From Bacteroidota bacterium (lineage in GTDB: Bacteria; Bacteroidota; Bacteroidia; Chitinophagales; Saprospiraceae), in NCBI GenBank assembly GCA_030147525.1, contig JASBVF010000024.1, positions 124,001 to 188,000 on the forward strand: DNA of 64,000 nucleotides, written 5' to 3'. The notes under the pieces are model-generated. The model was not told where the DNA came from and did not search any database. It was given only the letters and a program-made list of their open reading frames with translations. This document shows, one piece after another, positions 9,732 through 20,281 of this stretch (its first letter is position 1; each line of letters starts with the position of its first letter). The translations under genes were made by a program, and so were the position numbers.

Positions 9732-12700
9732 ATGAAAAAACTCGTATTAACCTTTGCTTTACTAGTTGGTGTCGTCGCTATGACGATTGCCCAGCGTACT
9801 GTGACGGGGTCGGTCACCGATGAAAAGGGCGAACCCCTTATTGGTGTCAGCATTTTTGCACGAGGTACCTCTGTAGGTACTGTTTCTGACGTTGACGGAG
9901 GCTACTCATTAAATGTGCCTGCGGGTGTCAATACCCTGGTTTTTAGTTATACTGGTTTCAGCACAGAGGAAGTTGAAATTGGTGACCAAAGCGTGATAAA
10001 CATGACCTTGAAAGAAGGTATCACGCTTTCCGAGGCGGTTGTAACTGCCCTCGGAGTTCAACGGGAAGAAAAAGCACTGGGCTACGCTGTGCAGGAAGTT
10101 GGCGGCGATCAGTTGACGATATCCAATGACGTCAACTTCGTGTCCTCCCTGTCAGGGAAAGTAGCAGGCGTCCAGGTTATCAGCTCTTCCGGTGCGAGCC
10201 TTGGTGGTAGTGCCAAGGTGCGTGTACGCGGGGTGAGCAGTCTGGTTGGTGGTGACCCGCTCTACGTAGTGGACGGTACGCCGATTGCCAACGACAACTT
10301 CTCCAGCGGCACCGGTGGTACTGACTACGGTAACCTGGCTGCCGATATCCCAACCAACGATATTGAAAAAATTTCTGTTTTGAAAGGCCCGGCTGCCACG
10401 GCACTTTACGGTGAGCGGGCTGCCAACGGTGTGGTGATGATTACCACCAAGAAAGGTACTTTCGGAAGAAAAGGTTTGGGGGTCACTGTTTCCTCCTCAC
10501 TTTCAGCTGATCGTGTTTACATTCTGCCAGAATATCAGGATGAATACGGTGGTGGTTATGATCAGGAATGGGCCGAAACGGTTGACCCGCTGGACGGACA
10601 AACTTACCGGATCCTGAACTATTCTGCTGATGAAAGCTGGGGCCCAAGAATGGATGGTACTACTTACCGTCCTTATTGGAGTTGGTATCCCGGTACGCCT
10701 GATTACGGTACGGTGGTTCCTCTGAATCCTAATCCGGACAACGTTCGCAACTTTTTCGATACAGGCATCACAAATAACAATAACGTTAGTATCGACGGCG
10801 GAAATGAAAGCACCGGTTTCCGTTTTGGTTTTACCAACCTGAATCAGACAGGGGTAATGCCAAACAGTGAACTCGACCGCAATAGCTTGAATTTGAGTGT
10901 AAGACACAAATTGGCTAAGCGTCTGACTATGGGTGTAAATGCTAATTTGATTTTCACAGAAGGTAGCGGCCGGCCGGAGTTTGGGTACAGCACAAGAGGT
11001 GGAAACCCTGTTAACTCTTTCAATCAGTGGTTCCAGCGTCAGTTGGACATGGACCGGCTGGCTGAATACAAGAATGCCGACGGTACTTTCAGGTCCTGGA
11101 ATATCCGTTCAGCAACTGATACCCGCCCATTGTACTGGGACAGCCCTTACTTTGCCGTTTTTGAAAACGTGCGCACAGATTCCCGTGCCCGCTATTTCGG
11201 GGATATTAACCTGGCTTATGAAGTCATGGACGGGCTGAGAATTTCCGGTGCCTTGCGCCGTGATAATTTTACACAGCGTATCGAAGAACGAGTAGCAAGC
11301 GGTGGTTTGGAAGAGCCTTGGTATCGTGAGTTTGTTGCCAACGGTACGGAAGATAACTACGAGCTGATTGGTAACTACCAGAAGTATTTTGGTAAGGTTT
11401 CCTTTGACGCCATGGCCGGTGGTAATATTCGTAAAAACACCTACCACCAGAACAACGCACAGACAGTGGGTGGCTTGACAGCGCCGAACCTTTTCAATAC
11501 CAGTGCTTCGGTGGATCGCCCGGCCATCAGTAGTGAGATTCGTGAAAAGACAGTTCGTTCATTGTTTGCTTCCGCAAACGTTGGCTTCAATGGCATTGCT
11601 TTTATCGGCGCCACAGTGCGTAACGACTGGTCTTCTGCACTTCCTTCCAGCAACAATAACTACCTCTATCCTTCTGTCTCAGGTAGTCTTATCTTCTCTG
11701 AATTGCTCAATACTTCCTGGCTTTCATTTGGTAAGCTGTATGGTAGTATTGCACAGGTGGGTGCTGATATTGATCCTTACCTGACTAACAGTGTGTACGA
11801 TATCGGAACCCCTTACGGCAGTAACTCCACTTTTGCCGTGCCTAACCTGTTGCCGAATACAGATCTGGAGCAGACCCTGTCTACCTCTTGGGAGGTTGGA
11901 TTGGATTCCCGTTTTTTCAACGATCGTTTGGGTTTCAACCTGATCTATTATGAAGTGTCAACTGAAAATGACATTCTGCAGGTACAGATTCCGGGTGCTT
12001 CCGGTTACTCTTCAGCACTGGTTAATGCCGGTTTGATTTCCTCCAGAGGGGTCGAGCTTGCCCTGCACGGTTCGCCGGTTCGCAACAACAACCTGACCTG
12101 GGACATCTCTGTAAACCTTTCCCGCAATACCTCGGAAGTGGAAGAACTTTACGGCGACCTGACCAACTATAAACTTGCAGACGGTATCGGCGGCTCTCGC
12201 TGGGGTGGTTTTACCGTAAATGCCCGTATCGGAGAAGAGTGGGGACTTGCTAATGGCCGTGGTTTCACCTACGACGATCAGGGCCGTGTTGTGATCGATG
12301 AAGCTGGTCGTTACGTTGTAACATCCAATAAAGATCTGGGCTCCATCCTCCCGGATTATACAGGTGGTGTGTTAAACACTTTGAACTACAAAGGATTTGA
12401 ACTGCGTGCCATGGTGGACTTCCAGGTGGGAGGAAAATTCTTCTCCGTTACCCGGATGTTCAACGCCTATTCCGGCCTTGGTATCGAGACAGTAGGCAAC
12501 AACGCATTGGGTAACCCGGTACGTGATCCTCTGACTGATCAGACCGGTAAGGCTATCGATGGTTCCAGCATTCTGGCCAGCGAGGCAGGTTCAAACTCCG
12601 GTGGTGTTCTTGTGGAAGGTGTTTCAGAATCCGGTGAAGAGTTGTCAGTACTTGTAGAGCCTCAGACTTTCTACGGCCGTATGTTCGGTCTGCACGAACG

Positions 12701-12959
12701 GTGGCTGTATGACGCCAGCTTTGTAAAGCTGCGTGAAGTAAGTCTCGGTTATGAGATTCCGAAAAAGGCACTGGGTAACATGCCGGTGCAGAATCTGAAA
12801 GTTTCATTGTTTGGCCGTAACCTCTGGCTGATTCACTCAAAAGTAGATGGTATTGATCCTTCTGAGGTACTTCCGGGTTCCAATAATATCGTTTTTGAAG
12901 AGCGTGGCGGCCTTCCGGGCGTTCGCTCAATTGGTGCCAGAATCACGGTTGGATTCTAA
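9732..12959 (+). CDS. susC: SusC/RagA-family TonB-linked outer membrane protein
   Basis: This 1075-residue outer-membrane importer works with a SusD lipoprotein to take up oligomers such as glycans or peptides using TonB energy. Signal peptide 1-20 (ending IAQ). A carboxypeptidase-regulatory-like domain follows (RTVTGSVTDEKGEPLIGV, about 21-95). The plug domain contains the family signatures SEAVVTALG and DPLYVVDGTPI. The rest is a long beta-barrel ending in aromatic strands (GVRSIGARITVGF). The susD gene starts 108 bp downstream. No glycoside hydrolase or regulator is adjacent, so the substrate cannot be inferred. A hairpin with a T run sits in the leader. Confidence 0.97.
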   Translation: MKKLVLTFALLVGVVAMTIAQRTVTGSVTDEKGEPLIGVSIFARGTSVGTVSDVDGGYSLNVPAGVNTLVFSYTGFSTEEVEIGDQSVINMTLKEGITLSEAVVTALGVQREEKALGYAVQEVGGDQLTISNDVNFVSSLSGKVAGVQVISSSGASLGGSAKVRVRGVSSLVGGDPLYVVDGTPIANDNFSSGTGGTDYGNLAADIPTNDIEKISVLKGPAATALYGERAANGVVMITTKKGTFGRKGLGVTVSSSLSADRVYILPEYQDEYGGGYDQEWAETVDPLDGQTYRILNYSADESWGPRMDGTTYRPYWSWYPGTPDYGTVVPLNPNPDNVRNFFDTGITNNNNVSIDGGNESTGFRFGFTNLNQTGVMPNSELDRNSLNLSVRHKLAKRLTMGVNANLIFTEGSGRPEFGYSTRGGNPVNSFNQWFQRQLDMDRLAEYKNADGTFRSWNIRSATDTRPLYWDSPYFAVFENVRTDSRARYFGDINLAYEVMDGLRISGALRRDNFTQRIEERVASGGLEEPWYREFVANGTEDNYELIGNYQKYFGKVSFDAMAGGNIRKNTYHQNNAQTVGGLTAPNLFNTSASVDRPAISSEIREKTVRSLFASANVGFNGIAFIGATVRNDWSSALPSSNNNYLYPSVSGSLIFSELLNTSWLSFGKLYGSIAQVGADIDPYLTNSVYDIGTPYGSNSTFAVPNLLPNTDLEQTLSTSWEVGLDSRFFNDRLGFNLIYYEVSTENDILQVQIPGASGYSSALVNAGLISSRGVELALHGSPVRNNNLTWDISVNLSRNTSEVEELYGDLTNYKLADGIGGSRWGGFTVNARIGEEWGLANGRGFTYDDQGRVVIDEAGRYVVTSNKDLGSILPDYTGGVLNTLNYKGFELRAMVDFQVGGKFFSVTRMFNAYSGLGIETVGNNALGNPVRDPLTDQTGKAIDGSSILASEAGSNSGGVLVEGVSESGEELSVLVEPQTFYGRMFGLHERWLYDASFVKLREVSLGYEIPKKALGNMPVQNLKVSLFGRNLWLIHSKVDGIDPSEVLPGSNNIVFEERGGLPGVRSIGARITVGF

Positions 12960-13067
12960 AATCAACGCAACTGCAATGCAACAGAAAAGCGGCGGCCGTT
13001 AGTTTTTGTACATTCCAATGTACAGCTCCGAAAGCCGCAATTATTCTAAACTTAAATTTTTCATCTT

Positions 13068-14513
13068 ATGAAAAACATAATAAATAAAGCAATTCTAACC
13101 CTTTTCGTATTTGCCTTTGCCGCATGCGGGGAGTTTGACGATCTCAATGTCAACCCTAACAAACCTGTGGCGGTGGATTCTGAAACTCTGCTGAGCAGTG
13201 CTATGCGGCAGATCGGAGAAGGGGTTTTAAGTAATACCCGTATTGGCCCGATTTACGCACAACACATTGCCAATATCACCTATACGGATGATGATCGTTA
13301 TCAGGCTGTTCAGTCCGATTTCTCGGGCTGGTACACCGGGCCATTGTCTGACATAGAACGGCTCATTAAATTGAATACGGACGAAGATACCAAAGATGCT
13401 GCCTCGAAGAGTGGTTCCAATGCCAACCAGATTGCAGCTGCCCGGATCTTGAAGGCTTACTTCTTCAATTTCCTGACGGACATGTGGGGCCCAATGCCTT
13501 ACAGCAATGCGTTGCGGGCAGAAGATGGTGTCCTGACGCCTGCGTATGACAGTCAGCAAGCAATTTATGAGTCTTTGTTCAAAGAACTGGAGGAAGCTGT
13601 TGCGCAGATGGATGGTGGAGCCGGGGTTTCCGGTGATTTCATTTTTGGCGGCGACATGACCCAATGGGCTCGTTTTGCCAATACCATCCGCATGAATATG
13701 GCCATCCGTGCCGCCGATGCTAATGAGGCACTGGCTAAGGCTCAGTTTCTTGATGCTGTATCAGACGGCGTCATTGAGGCGGATCTCATGTATCCATTTC
13801 TGCCGGAAGCTAATAATGAGAACCCTTGGTTCTCGGCGTTCCGTACCCGTACAGATTTTGCCCTCACTGAAATGTTGGTGAATGACTTGAAGAACACCAA
13901 CGATCCCCGCCTGGCACAATACGCTGACCCAACGCTGAACTCGGTAGCAGCAGGGAACCCTGTGTACGTCGGGATGGTCTATGGGCTTTCGACTCCTTCT
14001 ACTCAGCCGCCGGATGTTTCTTTCCCGAACTCTACTTACGTGAAAGCACAGGATGCACCCTTAGCTATTTACTCTATGGCTCAGGTGCACTTTGCGATGG
14101 CAGAAGCTGCCGCCCGTGGATGGACCAGCGAAAGTGCTGAAGCACATTACAAGGCTGCTATCAAAGCTTCCTGGGATCAGTGGGACGTTTCTTACGATGA
14201 TGCAGCTTTCGACAGCTACTACAATCAGACAGGTGTTAAATGGAATAACTCCAACTGGGGCGAGTTGCTTGGATACCAGAAATGGGTGGCACTCTTTGGT
14301 CAGGGCTACGAAGCCTGGACGGAGTGGCGCAGACTGGACTATCCGGAGCTCATTCTGCCGGAGGATCCGCTCAGCCCAAGTGGCGGCATTCCATTGCGTC
14401 TCATCTATCCTGCTGCTGAAGAAAACCTGAACGGTGCCAATTACCAACAAGCCGTCCAGATGCTCGGAGGCCCCGATAGCGATGGCACCCGCCTGTGGTG
14501 GGATACCAAGTAA
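13068..14513 (+). CDS. susD: SusD/RagB-family nutrient-binding lipoprotein
   Basis: This 481-residue surface lipoprotein forms the lid of the SusC channel. The N-terminal lipobox FAAC puts the acylated Cys near residue 20, followed by the typical FDDLNVNPNKP. The sequence fits the SusD-like_2 subgroup: tetratricopeptide-like helices in the N-terminal half (GPIYAQHIANITYTDDDRYQ), a WGPMPYSNAL segment, and the C-terminal WTEWRRLDYPEL and IPLRLIYPAAEE motifs. It is paired with susC upstream and ends in a strong terminator. The ligand is unknown. Confidence 0.95.
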   Translation: MKNIINKAILTLFVFAFAACGEFDDLNVNPNKPVAVDSETLLSSAMRQIGEGVLSNTRIGPIYAQHIANITYTDDDRYQAVQSDFSGWYTGPLSDIERLIKLNTDEDTKDAASKSGSNANQIAAARILKAYFFNFLTDMWGPMPYSNALRAEDGVLTPAYDSQQAIYESLFKELEEAVAQMDGGAGVSGDFIFGGDMTQWARFANTIRMNMAIRAADANEALAKAQFLDAVSDGVIEADLMYPFLPEANNENPWFSAFRTRTDFALTEMLVNDLKNTNDPRLAQYADPTLNSVAAGNPVYVGMVYGLSTPSTQPPDVSFPNSTYVKAQDAPLAIYSMAQVHFAMAEAAARGWTSESAEAHYKAAIKASWDQWDVSYDDAAFDSYYNQTGVKWNNSNWGELLGYQKWVALFGQGYEAWTEWRRLDYPELILPEDPLSPSGGIPLRLIYPAAEENLNGANYQQAVQMLGGPDSDGTRLWWDTK

Positions 14514-14559
14514 ATCGAATTTCAACTACAGGGATGATTTCATCCCCTGAAATAAGTTG

Positions 14560-14600
14560 ATCGGAGTGGCGCATTTGGTTGCGCTACTCCGATTTTTTTT
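14560..14600 (+). terminator. intrinsic terminator of the susCD operon
   Basis: A 13-bp stem (ATCGGAGTGGCGC with its complement, one G-U pair) and 8-nt loop are followed by eight T residues, 47 bp after the susD stop. Confidence 0.85.
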
Positions 14601-14722
14601 GAAATGTTGCCATTACGACATCCCGGGAGCTTATTTTTTCCGAATTTATGCCTGCTTTCACCGGAAGACGATTCACCGGAAGTTTTCGGCCCGGTTTTTC
14701 TTTTTCTTAAAAAAAATCCATC

Positions 14723-15880
14723 ATGAGCCTGCTTACCAATCATTTTTCATGGCGATTCTCTGCAGGAATCCTTTTGCTGTTACTGATTTCTTTTTCGTGC
14801 AACAAGGAGAAAAATTTAATCGAAAATGTGAAGCCTATCACTGCAACTCCTTCGGTGAGAGTCATTAATGATTTTTTCAATGATCTTCCGGTAGTGGTGG
14901 CGGGGAGTGAACGCTTCGAGTTTATGGTGGCTTTTGGCCGCCAGATGCCGGATGGGACCGTGTTGAAATTCGAGGAGATTCCCACGGTGCTGCCTGCCAT
15001 TATGGAAGATAATGAAGGCAATCTTTGGGACATTGCAGGGTATGCCATCCGGGGACCCAGAGAGGGACAACGATTGCCTGCTGTGTCTGCTTTCATGGGG
15101 TATTGGTTTGCCTGGAGCGGCATGTATCCTGGCGCTGAAATATTTGAAGGGGATAATCCTGCCTTGGAGTTCGAGCCGGCGCCGGTTTCTCCGGGGTGGA
15201 CAGTTCCCTCGGAGGAGATTTTTGCGGGCAGCGGTTTTGACCTGATTCCTGCGCTCGATTTTCCAAAGGCAAAAGTCTATCGGGAAAGAGACAGCTGGGG
15301 GGAGAAATATTTCCTGCATGATACCAGTCTCGTGCTCGGAGTGAAAATAGAGGGCCGCTACCGCTTATATCCCCGAACAGTGCTCGACTTTCACGAAATC
15401 GTTAACGATACGCTGGGGTCAACGCACATTGCTGTCGCTTACTGTCCGTTAACCGGTACAGCTACAGCCTGGAACCGGGAGGTGGCGGACGGACTGGTTA
15501 CTACCTTCGGCGTTTCCGGACTTTTGTACAATAGCAATCTCATCGCTTTTGACCGGGCTACGGAAAGCCTGTGGTCGCAGATGCGGCAGGAATGCATCAA
15601 TGGAGCATTTTTAGAATACAAAAAGGAGATAATTCCCATCCTGGAAACCACTTGGGAAACCTGGAAGGTTATAGGAAAAAATCTGGAAGTCATGACTTTT
15701 GATACGGGGCACTCTTACAATTACAGCCAATCACCTTACTGCGATTATGCCTGCAATACTACGGCATCTCCGTATCCCATTCAACATGAAGATCACCGGC
15801 TGCCTCCCAAAGAGCGGGTGCTGGGTGTGGCGGTGGATGGTAAGGCAAAGGTCTTCCGCTTCTCTTCGTTCGGGCGATGA
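14723..15880 (+). CDS. DUF3179 domain-containing lipoprotein
   Basis: This 385-residue protein has a lipoprotein signal (about 1-26, SFSC before NKEKN). Its C-terminal two thirds match DUF3179, with the motif VAYCPLTGTATAWNR preceded by PRTVLDFHEIVND. It also has FGVSGLLYNSNLIAFDRATES, and the end SPYCDYA. The conserved Cys, Thr and Asp residues suggest an enzyme or binding site, but the family has no known function. It follows susCD after a terminator, so it is probably a separate transcript. It may start slightly later or earlier; the ATG at 14723 gives the complete signal peptide. Confidence 0.85.
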   Translation: MSLLTNHFSWRFSAGILLLLLISFSCNKEKNLIENVKPITATPSVRVINDFFNDLPVVVAGSERFEFMVAFGRQMPDGTVLKFEEIPTVLPAIMEDNEGNLWDIAGYAIRGPREGQRLPAVSAFMGYWFAWSGMYPGAEIFEGDNPALEFEPAPVSPGWTVPSEEIFAGSGFDLIPALDFPKAKVYRERDSWGEKYFLHDTSLVLGVKIEGRYRLYPRTVLDFHEIVNDTLGSTHIAVAYCPLTGTATAWNREVADGLVTTFGVSGLLYNSNLIAFDRATESLWSQMRQECINGAFLEYKKEIIPILETTWETWKVIGKNLEVMTFDTGHSYNYSQSPYCDYACNTTASPYPIQHEDHRLPPKERVLGVAVDGKAKVFRFSSFGR

Positions 15881-15907
15881 TGACTACCCGCCGGAATTTA
15901 AAAAGAA

Positions 15908-15944
15908 AAGCCCCGTCAGCAGTCATCGCTGACGGGGCTTGTTT
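15908..15944. terminator. bidirectional terminator between convergent genes
   Basis: A perfect 13-bp stem (AAGCCCCGTCAGC and complement) with a 7-nt loop and a T-rich tail on the plus strand, and an A-rich flank giving a T-rich tail on the minus strand. It separates the DUF3179 gene from the end of sucA. Confidence 0.85.
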
Positions 15945-15959
15945 TATTCAGATATTCAT

Positions 15960-18704
15960 TCATTTAAACGCATCTTCCACCAACTCAGCCTGCTGCTGAT
16001 CGTGCTTCTTTTTGTAGCCCGTAGCAGGGTTGGCGTTTGCCGGACGGCTCACCAGCTCCATAGGTTTCTTTTGGTGGAAGTGGAACAACAGGTGCGTCCA
16101 GGCGCCCATGTTGGCGGGTTCTTCCTGTACCCAACGCAATTTGGCATTTTTGTATTTTTTGAAAATAGCCTCCAATTGCTTCTCAGGCAGCGGGTACAAT
16201 TGTTCCAAACGAACGATGGCCACGTCTTCCCGCTTGTCGTTGCGTTTTTTGTCCAAAAGGTCGAAATAGACTTTACCGGTACACAGTATCACCATTTTAA
16301 CCTTAGCCGCTTTTGCTGTCGGGTCGTCCAGAACTTCCTGGAAGCGGGTGCCCGTTGTGAAATCTTTGATATCGGAAATCACTTCCGGATGGCGAAGCCC
16401 GCTCTTTGGCGTCATCAAAATCAATGGCTTGCGGAATGGGCGGGCCAATTGACGGCGAAGGAGGTGAAACAGGTTGGCAGGTGTCGTAACATTGGCAACC
16501 GTAACGTTGTAGTTGGCGCATCCCTGCAGGAATCGCTCCACACGTCCGCTGGAGTGCTCCGGCCCCTGTCCTTCGTAACCATGCGGAAGGTACATGCACA
16601 ATCCGCTCATTCTCTGCCACTTGCGTTCTGCCGACATGATGAACTGGTCGATGACGACCTGCGCTCCGTTGAAGAAATCACCGAACTGCGCCTCCCAGAT
16701 CACCAGCGCATCGGGGCGGGCCAGCGTGTAGCCGTACTCAAAACCCAGTACGCCGTACTCTGAGAGCAGCGAGTTGAAAATCCGGAATTTCCCCTGGCCA
16801 TCTTTCATGCCGTCGAGGCGGTTGTGCTCCTGCTCATTGCCTTCGTCGTAAAGGACGGCGTGGCGGTGAGAGAAGGTACCCCGGCGAACGTCCTGGCCGC
16901 TGAGGCGCACATCGTTGCCTTCGAGGAGAATGGAGCCGTAGGCAGCCATTTCACCCAAAGCCCAGTCCAGCCTGCCTTCGTCCACCAGCTTTTGGGATGA
17001 TTTCAGAATCCGCTTGATTTTACCGACCGGATTGAAGCCCTTCGGAAAGGTGTGAATGTGCTTTAAAATTTTCTTCACTGTAGCTTCGTCAATGCCCGTT
17101 TCCGGTGACTCCACAAAGTCCTCGGCAGTGGTATTTTTTTTCAGGGCACGCCAGGCTTGTTCGCTCTCCTGATATTCGTAAGGCAGTTTTTTCTGCTTTA
17201 CATTATCGAGTCGGGCCTGAAGTTCGTCCCAGAATTCTTTTTCCATGTTTTCAGCCAGCTCTTTCTCCACATCTCCACGCTCCACCAGACGCTTGCTGAA
17301 AATTTCACGTGGGTCCGGATGATTGTTGATGATGTCGTACATCAGCGGCTGCGTGAATTTCGGGTCGTCACCTTCGTTGTGGCCGTGTTTGCGGTAGCAA
17401 ACCATATCGATAAAAACATCATTGTTGAAATGCTGGCGGTACTCCATCGCCAGTTTGCAGGCGAAAATGACCGCTTCAGGATCGTCGCCGTTGACGTGAA
17501 AAACAGGCGCCTGCACGACGCTTGCCACGCTTGTACTGTAAGTGGAGGAGCGGGCATCTTCCCAGTCGGTGGTGAAACCAATCTGGTTGTTGATCACAAA
17601 ATGCATGGTGCCACCGGTGTAGTAGCCTTCCAGCTGGCTCATTTGTGTTACTTCGAAAACAATTCCCTGACCGGCCAATGCCGCATCGCCGTGGATCAGA
17701 ATCGGGAGAATCCGGTCGTAGTCGCTGCTGTACAGCACGTCGGCCTTTGCCCTGGAGAACCCTTCCACGACCGGGTTGACGGCTTCAAGGTGCGAGGGGT
17801 TGGGCACGAGTTTCAGGTAAATCTGCTTACCGTTCGGTGTTTTCACCATGGAAGAAAAACCGAGGTGGTACTTCACGTCTCCGTCGCCAAAGCTGAGGTC
17901 TTCCGGCATTTCACCTTCGAATTCGGTGAAAATCTGCTCGTAAGTTTTACCCAAAATATTTGCCAGTACGTTCAGACGGCCACGGTGCGCCATGCCGATG
18001 ACAACTTCCTCCACCCGGTCGTCTGCTGCGGCGGTGATGATGGCGTCGAGGGCTGCGATGGTCGTTTCACCGCCTTCCAGCGAGAAGCGTTTCTGGCCAA
18101 TGAATTTTTTACCTAAAAACTGTTCGAAAATGGTCGCGCCGTTCAGTTTCTGAAGGATGCGTTTTTTCTCGTCGAGTGTCAGTCCGAATTGATTTTCGGG
18201 CGAAAGTGCTTCGATGCGCTGGCGCAACCAGCGGCGCTTTTCACGGTCCTGAATGTGATGAAACTCGAAGCCGATGTTGCTGCAATACACTTTTTCCAGC
18301 TTGGCGATGATCTGGCGGAGGGTGGCATTTTCCAGGTTGATTTCCTTGCCGGCAGCGTACACCTTGTCGAGGTTGGCTTCGGAGAGTTTGAAATCCGAAA
18401 GCTCCAGTCCTGGTTTTCTGTCCTTGCGTTTTTTGATGGGGTTGGTGGTGGATTTCAGGTGGCCCCGGTTGCGGTAGGCGAAAATGAGCGCCAGTACCCG
18501 GAGCTCGTCAAGGTCAACTTCGCCGGGCGTTACGTGTGCGGTGGTGCCATTCGTGGCGGCTGTGCCGTTGCCGAAGCCGTAGTCAAAACCCTTAAAAAAC
18601 AGGCGCCAGCTTTCTTCTACAGTGTCGGGGTTGTTGACATACTGCTCGTACAGCGAGTCGATGTAAGATGGATGCGCATTAGCGATGAAAGAGTAGTCAG
18701 TCAT
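15960..18704 (-). CDS. sucA: 2-oxoglutarate dehydrogenase E1 component
   Basis: Thiamine-diphosphate enzyme of 914 residues (usual length about 930) that decarboxylates 2-oxoglutarate in the TCA cycle. The N-terminus (MTDYSFIANAHPSYIDSLYE) matches the E2-binding arm of the family. Motifs include GMAHRGRLNVLANILGK, HGDAALAGQG, the KHGHNEGDDPKFTQP segment, and WEAQFGDFFNGAQ in the pyrimidine-binding domain. The ATG at 18704 is chosen over an in-frame TTG 42 bp upstream because the arm starts here. The lipoyl E2 gene sucB is not adjacent in this window. Nothing is missing from the catalytic core. Confidence 0.97.
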   Translation of the reverse strand: MTDYSFIANAHPSYIDSLYEQYVNNPDTVEESWRLFFKGFDYGFGNGTAATNGTTAHVTPGEVDLDELRVLALIFAYRNRGHLKSTTNPIKKRKDRKPGLELSDFKLSEANLDKVYAAGKEINLENATLRQIIAKLEKVYCSNIGFEFHHIQDREKRRWLRQRIEALSPENQFGLTLDEKKRILQKLNGATIFEQFLGKKFIGQKRFSLEGGETTIAALDAIITAAADDRVEEVVIGMAHRGRLNVLANILGKTYEQIFTEFEGEMPEDLSFGDGDVKYHLGFSSMVKTPNGKQIYLKLVPNPSHLEAVNPVVEGFSRAKADVLYSSDYDRILPILIHGDAALAGQGIVFEVTQMSQLEGYYTGGTMHFVINNQIGFTTDWEDARSSTYSTSVASVVQAPVFHVNGDDPEAVIFACKLAMEYRQHFNNDVFIDMVCYRKHGHNEGDDPKFTQPLMYDIINNHPDPREIFSKRLVERGDVEKELAENMEKEFWDELQARLDNVKQKKLPYEYQESEQAWRALKKNTTAEDFVESPETGIDEATVKKILKHIHTFPKGFNPVGKIKRILKSSQKLVDEGRLDWALGEMAAYGSILLEGNDVRLSGQDVRRGTFSHRHAVLYDEGNEQEHNRLDGMKDGQGKFRIFNSLLSEYGVLGFEYGYTLARPDALVIWEAQFGDFFNGAQVVIDQFIMSAERKWQRMSGLCMYLPHGYEGQGPEHSSGRVERFLQGCANYNVTVANVTTPANLFHLLRRQLARPFRKPLILMTPKSGLRHPEVISDIKDFTTGTRFQEVLDDPTAKAAKVKMVILCTGKVYFDLLDKKRNDKREDVAIVRLEQLYPLPEKQLEAIFKKYKNAKLRWVQEEPANMGAWTHLLFHFHQKKPMELVSRPANANPATGYKKKHDQQQAELVEDAFK

Positions 18705-18898
18705 TATTATTGCAATTGGCAGTTGGCGTTTGGTTGTGGCTAACAAGCAAAAAACAACTGTTGGAATATGAAATTTTTACACAAAACGTCCAGCAAACCG
18801 GGAGGTTTTGGCAAATCCCGGCAAATATCCATAAATCCCGGTTTGAACAAAATCAAACGTCTGGAAAATCTTGCCGTGGGCCGGACTTGCGGCTTTTT

Positions 18899-19501
18899 TC
18901 AAAACAATTCGCTTTGAATCGTATCCGGCAGCAATCGGAAAGATTGCCGGTGTTCCGGTGTGGCGCCATGCAACCGGATGGCTTCCCGGTGAGCCGCTGT
19001 CGGGTAGCCTTTGTTTTGCTCCCAACCGTAGTGCGGGTATTTTACAGACAGATTTTCCATGTATTCGTCACGCCATGTTTTGGCCAAAATGGAAGCCGCC
19101 GCAATGGACAGGTACTTACCGTCACCTTTCACGATGCAGTGGTGCGGGATGCCGGGAAAAGGTTTGAAGCGATTGCCGTCGATGAGCAGGCTGGATGGTT
19201 GGATGGTTAATTGTTTGATGGCTAAATGCATGGCCCGAACGGAGGCCCAGAGAATATTCAGTTTGTCGATTTCCGGCGGATCGAGCCAGGTGACGGCCCA
19301 GGCCAGTGCTTTTTTTTCGATGATGGGCCGAAGTTCATTTCGCTGGTTTTCAGTGAGTTGCTTGGAGTCGTTGAGCAGCGGATGCTCGAAATCTTTAGGT
19401 AAAATAACGGCAGCCGCAAATACCGGCCCGGCCAGGCAGCCTCTTCCGGCTTCGTCGCAGCCGGCTTCGGTTTCGTTTTTGTTTAAAAAAGGTAGCAGCA
19501 T
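18899..19501 (-). CDS. rnhB: ribonuclease HII
   Basis: A 200-residue endonuclease that removes RNA from RNA-DNA hybrids, including single misincorporated ribonucleotides. The family's first catalytic motif DEAGRG is at 16-21. [16 protein letters not shown] and [10 protein letters not shown] (with the third acidic residue near 108) follow, then [11 protein letters not shown], the [11 protein letters not shown]-type helix of the family. It lies about 195 bp downstream of sucA and about 60 bp after the dual-OB gene on the same strand. Confidence 0.95.
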   Translation of the reverse strand: MLLPFLNKNETEAGCDEAGRGCLAGPVFAAAVILPKDFEHPLLNDSKQLTENQRNELRPIIEKKALAWAVTWLDPPEIDKLNILWASVRAMHLAIKQLTIQPSSLLIDGNRFKPFPGIPHHCIVKGDGKYLSIAAASILAKTWRDEYMENLSVKYPHYGWEQNKGYPTAAHREAIRLHGATPEHRQSFRLLPDTIQSELF

Positions 19502-19561
19502 GTTCTGTGCGCTGTTGCATGATTTTTATGAAAAAACAGGAGCAAAAGTAACGTTTTTTCC

Positions 19562-20224
19562 TCACTGCCCCAGAACGACGCCAGCGGCCAGTTTGTAGTA
19601 TTTTCCTTCAAAGCTGATGCCCAGCGACACGGTAAGATAGACCGAATCCAACCCTTCAGTTACGGAGGGATTCTCCTGCATCACGTCAAAAAAATTCACA
19701 TCCGTCATCGGGAAGTCGTAAGTCGTGCCGCCATGCCGGAATTGCAGCCGGGGTTTGGTGTTGTAGGGCGTGGTGAAATAGGCCCTCGGCTGCATCGCTT
19801 TCACGAAAGCCAGGGAGCGGTTCACGCTGCCGATTTCAGTCTCGCACAGGTATTTCAACCGGTTTCCGAAAATCGTATCGTCCTGTTTTTCAACCAGTTG
19901 GTCCAGGTGAGCCGGGCTCAGTTGCGCCGGTCTGACCACCCTCAACGTGTGCCGCTCAAAAAGTGCGTTTTCTGTTTGATATGCCCTTGGGCAAGCCCGG
20001 CTGACGCCCAATTCAACAATATCTCCAACCCGGATGTCCTGCACCCAGGCGGCGGGAACTTCGCCATGGTCCGTTCCTGACACGGGTCGGATCCACTTGG
20101 GGTGGTCGTCGGATTTTACAAAATGAAACTGGCCGGCGTGATCGGGCCGCAGTTCGATGCCGGCGATGCAGCGTTCGCCGTACTTTTTGGAATTGGCAAG
20201 GCAGAGGAAATGGGTTTTCATCAT
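19562..20224 (-). CDS. dual OB-fold domain protein associated with DUF488 genes
   Basis: This 220-residue cytoplasmic protein has no signal peptide. It begins MMKTHFLCLANSKKYGERCIAGIEL, then HPKWIRPVS and VGDIVELGVS, resembling the dual OB-containing family often encoded next to DUF488 proteins. OB folds usually bind nucleic acids or oligosaccharides, but no function is established for this family. Here it directly follows two DUF488 genes on the same strand (57 bp gap), which supports the assignment and a shared role. Confidence 0.7.
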   Translation of the reverse strand: MMKTHFLCLANSKKYGERCIAGIELRPDHAGQFHFVKSDDHPKWIRPVSGTDHGEVPAAWVQDIRVGDIVELGVSRACPRAYQTENALFERHTLRVVRPAQLSPAHLDQLVEKQDDTIFGNRLKYLCETEIGSVNRSLAFVKAMQPRAYFTTPYNTKPRLQFRHGGTTYDFPMTDVNFFDVMQENPSVTEGLDSVYLTVSLGISFEGKYYKLAAGVVLGQ

Positions 20225-20281
20225 AGTTTTTCCTGAATTTGAGGCGTAGTTTCCGGGAATATTGGATGGGTGCGTTTAGCT

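Noticed and set aside
17157-18116. 319-codon plus-strand open frame opposite sucA
   Set aside because: Lies entirely antisense to a well-conserved enzyme; its translation has no recognisable domain and reflects codon bias of the real gene.
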